A program made the translations under genes and the position numbers. Under the pieces are notes generated by a model. It saw only the letters and a list, made by a program, of their open reading frames with translations, made no database searches and was not told where the DNA came from. 9,071 bases of DNA from Pseudomonadota bacterium (GTDB lineage: Bacteria; Pseudomonadota; Gammaproteobacteria; Xanthomonadales; Marinicellaceae), in assembly GCA_008501575.1 (NCBI GenBank), contig QQUO01000217.1:1-9071 (forward strand), in the 5' to 3' direction. Positions 7,673 through 9,071 of the stretch are shown here, one piece after another; position 1 is the stretch's first letter; every line of letters begins with the position of its first letter.

Positions 7673-7678
7673 TCTCAA
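7673..7678 (-). promoter_or_regulatory. Possible -35 element for the pilG operon
   Basis: TTGAGA on the minus strand matches five of six positions of the sigma-70 -35 hexamer. The sequence 17-21 bases downstream is TTTAGTTAATAATAAT, which is AT-rich but has no clean -10 box. Weak candidate only. Confidence 0.22.
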
Positions 7679-7818
7679 GAAAATAACCGATTTTTTTGAT
7701 GAATACAAAACAATTTTTCCAAAAAAGCCGATTTAGCTTACATTTTCACATGCTGGTTGATATTTTGTAATAAAAAAGAACCACTGTGACAATTATTATT
7801 CATGGCGCAAACCGTTCA

Positions 7819-7838
7819 CAACGATTTTTTCATCGTTG
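7819..7838. repeat. Perfect inverted repeat CAACGAT-N6-ATCGTTG
   Basis: Seven bases (CAACGAT) are repeated inverted after a six-base T-rich spacer. On either strand this could fold as a hairpin, but the arm is only partly G/C and no T-run follows it, so a terminator is unlikely. Its place in the divergent promoter region, 102 bp before gshB, fits an operator for a dimeric regulator; this is inference. Confidence 0.5.
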
Positions 7839-7898
7839 ATTTAACTATAAACCTAATAAGATTCTTCCCGGTGCGGTAAAATCTCATCGTAAGCATAT

Positions 7899-7904
7899 TA
7901 TAAT
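7899..7904 (+). promoter_or_regulatory. Possible -10 element for gshB
   Basis: A perfect TATAAT lies 35 bases before the gshB ATG, which would give a leader of roughly 28 nt. The expected -35 position holds GGTAAA, a poor match, and there is no extended -10 TG. Activation by a bound regulator, or use of another promoter, remains possible. Confidence 0.33.
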
Positions 7905-7939
7905 TCGAAACAATTAACAATTTATTAACTCGATAAAAA

Positions 7940-8878
7940 ATGAAATTAGCCGTAGTTATGGATCCCATTGAATCCATTAATCCAAAAAAAGACTCTTCTT
8001 TTGCGATGCTGTTAGCAGCCCAAAATCGAGGCCATCAATTACACTATATTCGCCCCGACGGATTGTTCACCTCCGGTGGGCAACCGGCTGCCTTGAACCA
8101 GGTGATAAAGGTCCAAGACCAAGCACACAATTATTTCTCTTTAGGGCCAATAACAACATCCCCACTCACTGACTTCGATTGTATCGCCATGCGCAAGGAT
8201 CCACCGTTTGACATGGAATACATCATGGATACCTATATTCTGGAACTGGCCGAAATTCAAGGGGTGTTGGTGTTTAATAAACCACAGGCTTTGCGGGACG
8301 CCAATGAGAAGTTTTTTACCGAATTTTTCACTGACTTTACCCCCGCCAATCGCATCAGTCGTAACCCGGAATTATTGCGCCAAGCGGTGCATGATTTAGA
8401 CCAGGTTATTATCAAACCCATGGATGGCATGGGTGGTCAATCAATATTCAAAACATCAAAAAATGATAAAAATTTGAACGTCATTTTGGAAACAGTGACA
8501 CAAAACGGCACCCAAACCACCATTGTGCAAAAATTCATCCCTGAAATAAGCGCGGGTGATAAGCGTATTTTACTGATTAATGGCGAAGCCGTGCCCTATG
8601 CCCTGGCCCGCATTCCGTCAGACCAAGACTTTCGTGGCAACCTGGCCAAAGGAGGTACCGGTAAAGGTGTCGAGCTCAGTCAACGCGACTGGGCCATTTG
8701 TGAGGCGGTCGGGCCTGTGCTTAAATCCATGGGGATTGTGTTTGCCGGAATTGATGTCATCGGTGACTATCTCACCGAAATCAATGTCACCAGTCCAACC
8801 TGTATCCGTGAATTGGACGAATTGTATGATTTAGACATTGCCGGCGATTTAATTGACACACTTGAAAAGATGTTATGA
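7940..8878 (+). CDS. gshB: Glutathione synthetase
   Basis: This enzyme joins gamma-glutamylcysteine and glycine using ATP in the cytosol, the last step of glutathione synthesis. It has 312 residues, close to the 316 of E. coli GshB, and appears complete. The N-terminal domain opens with MKLAVVMDPIESINPKKDSS, followed by MRKDPPFDMEYI and NKPQALRDANEKFF. The ATP-grasp part shows IIKPMDGMGGQSIF (D162 to G166), a glycine-rich loop RGNLAKGGTG (R232 to about 241), and the metal and substrate motif EINVTSPTCIREL (E280, N282). All match the bacterial GshB family. No good Shine-Dalgarno precedes the ATG (TCGATAAAAAATG). It is transcribed divergently from pilG, and its stop overlaps the following TonB gene. 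Linkage to pil-chp is conserved in Pseudomonas; I know of no direct functional tie. Confidence 0.97.
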   Translation: MKLAVVMDPIESINPKKDSSFAMLLAAQNRGHQLHYIRPDGLFTSGGQPAALNQVIKVQDQAHNYFSLGPITTSPLTDFDCIAMRKDPPFDMEYIMDTYILELAEIQGVLVFNKPQALRDANEKFFTEFFTDFTPANRISRNPELLRQAVHDLDQVIIKPMDGMGGQSIFKTSKNDKNLNVILETVTQNGTQTTIVQKFIPEISAGDKRILLINGEAVPYALARIPSDQDFRGNLAKGGTGKGVELSQRDWAICEAVGPVLKSMGIVFAGIDVIGDYLTEINVTSPTCIRELDELYDLDIAGDLIDTLEKML

Positions 8879-9071
8879 ATGAACGTCGCATTACTGTTAA
8901 AGACAAGAATGTGCTGACCTTCACCTTGGCGGTCTTGTTATTGGCCATGGTCATTTTGGGTGTGTCATTTTCTTATCAGGATCGTTCCCCCAAAGTGATT
9001 CACAGCATGGATGTTATTTTAACCCAAAAAGCCCACACCCAAACCCCGGAAGAAGCCGATTATCTGTCCGC
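8875..9071 (+). CDS. TonB-family energy transducer, N-terminal fragment (runs off right edge)
   Basis: The start codon overlaps the gshB stop (ATGA), indicating co-transcription and coupled translation. Sixty-five complete codons are visible. A basic N-terminus (MNERRITVKDK) is followed by one membrane segment at about residues 12-34 (VLTFTLAVLLLAMVILGVSF), then a periplasmic stretch beginning SYQDRSPKVIHSMDVILTQK with TPEEADYLS. The anchor followed by a (M)DVIL-x(n)-P-x-x-A-D-(F/Y)-L pattern is typical of the TonB-like proteins next to gshB in gammaproteobacteria; in P. aeruginosa the gene at this place is tonB3, needed for normal twitching. The C-terminal TonB domain lies outside, so the family call rests on the N-terminus and gene order. 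Confidence 0.72.
   Translation, partial: MNERRITVKDKNVLTFTLAVLLLAMVILGVSFSYQDRSPKVIHSMDVILTQKAHTQTPEEADYLS

Larger units (their letters stand above)
7591..7939. promoter_or_regulatory. Divergent AT-rich intergenic control region between pilG and gshB
   Basis: This 349-bp stretch separates two divergent transcripts and must contain both promoters. It is richer in A/T than the flanking genes and has many A and T runs. I see no tRNA, no rho-independent terminator and no credible protein gene. It contains one perfect 7-bp inverted repeat at 7819-7838, a TATAAT hexamer facing gshB, and a TTGAGA hexamer facing pilG; neither hexamer has a good partner at standard spacing. I found no sigma-54 (TGGCAC-N5-TTGC) element by eye. 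Confidence 0.6.

Noticed and set aside
7819..7838. Rho-independent terminator
   Set aside because: The stem has only three G/C pairs of seven, there is no T-run after it on either strand, and no transcript ends there.
7802..7879. 25-codon plus-strand open frame in the divergent spacer, starting ATGGCGCAA
   Set aside because: It has no Shine-Dalgarno, overlaps the inverted repeat and is of a length expected by chance.
8208..8834. Plus-strand open frames at 8208-8399 and 8580-8834
   Set aside because: They overlap gshB in another frame; the gshB frame is fully supported by family motifs.

Overview
The window holds the 5' part of a type IV pilus chemosensory (Pil-Chp) operon on the minus strand, facing a divergent gshB-tonB pair on the plus strand. 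The order tonB < gshB | pilG > pilI > pilJ > pilK > chpA matches the pil-chp locus of Pseudomonas aeruginosa, where tonB3 and gshB lie directly upstream of pilG. The protein types and moderate G+C (roughly the low-to-mid 40s by eye, not counted) point to a gammaproteobacterium with twitching motility. The sequence does not let me name the genus.

Layout from right to left: 8875-9071 is the start of a TonB-family energy transducer whose ATG overlaps the gshB stop. 7940-8878 is glutathione synthetase. 7591-7939 is a divergent, AT-rich control region with a perfect 7-bp inverted repeat and only weak promoter-like hexamers. On the minus strand follow pilG (response regulator), pilI (CheW adaptor), pilJ (pilus-type chemoreceptor), pilK (CheR methyltransferase) and chpA (giant CheA-like kinase). 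chpA runs off the left edge after 1245 complete codons. Gaps between the minus-strand genes are 1-21 nt, so they are almost certainly one transcript.

How the genes work together: PilJ senses a pilus-linked signal, PilI couples it to ChpA, ChpA passes phosphate from its Hpt domains to PilG, and PilK methylates PilJ for adaptation. In P. aeruginosa this circuit controls pilus extension, twitching and cAMP-dependent surface responses. The second response regulator, PilH, normally lies between pilG and pilI and is absent here; only 6 nt separate the two genes.

The most unusual feature is at the left edge. The last 420 bp are 28 contiguous 15-bp repeat units in the chpA reading frame, coding for an acidic pentapeptide of consensus E-T-D-E-V. 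Units are nearly uniform from 1 to 360 and decay towards 420. The array is still in perfect register at base 1, so it probably continues outside the window. A second acidic, disordered-looking linker of about 200 residues lies on the other side of the preceding Hpt domain. ChpA therefore carries an in-frame coding minisatellite that should vary in length without breaking the kinase.
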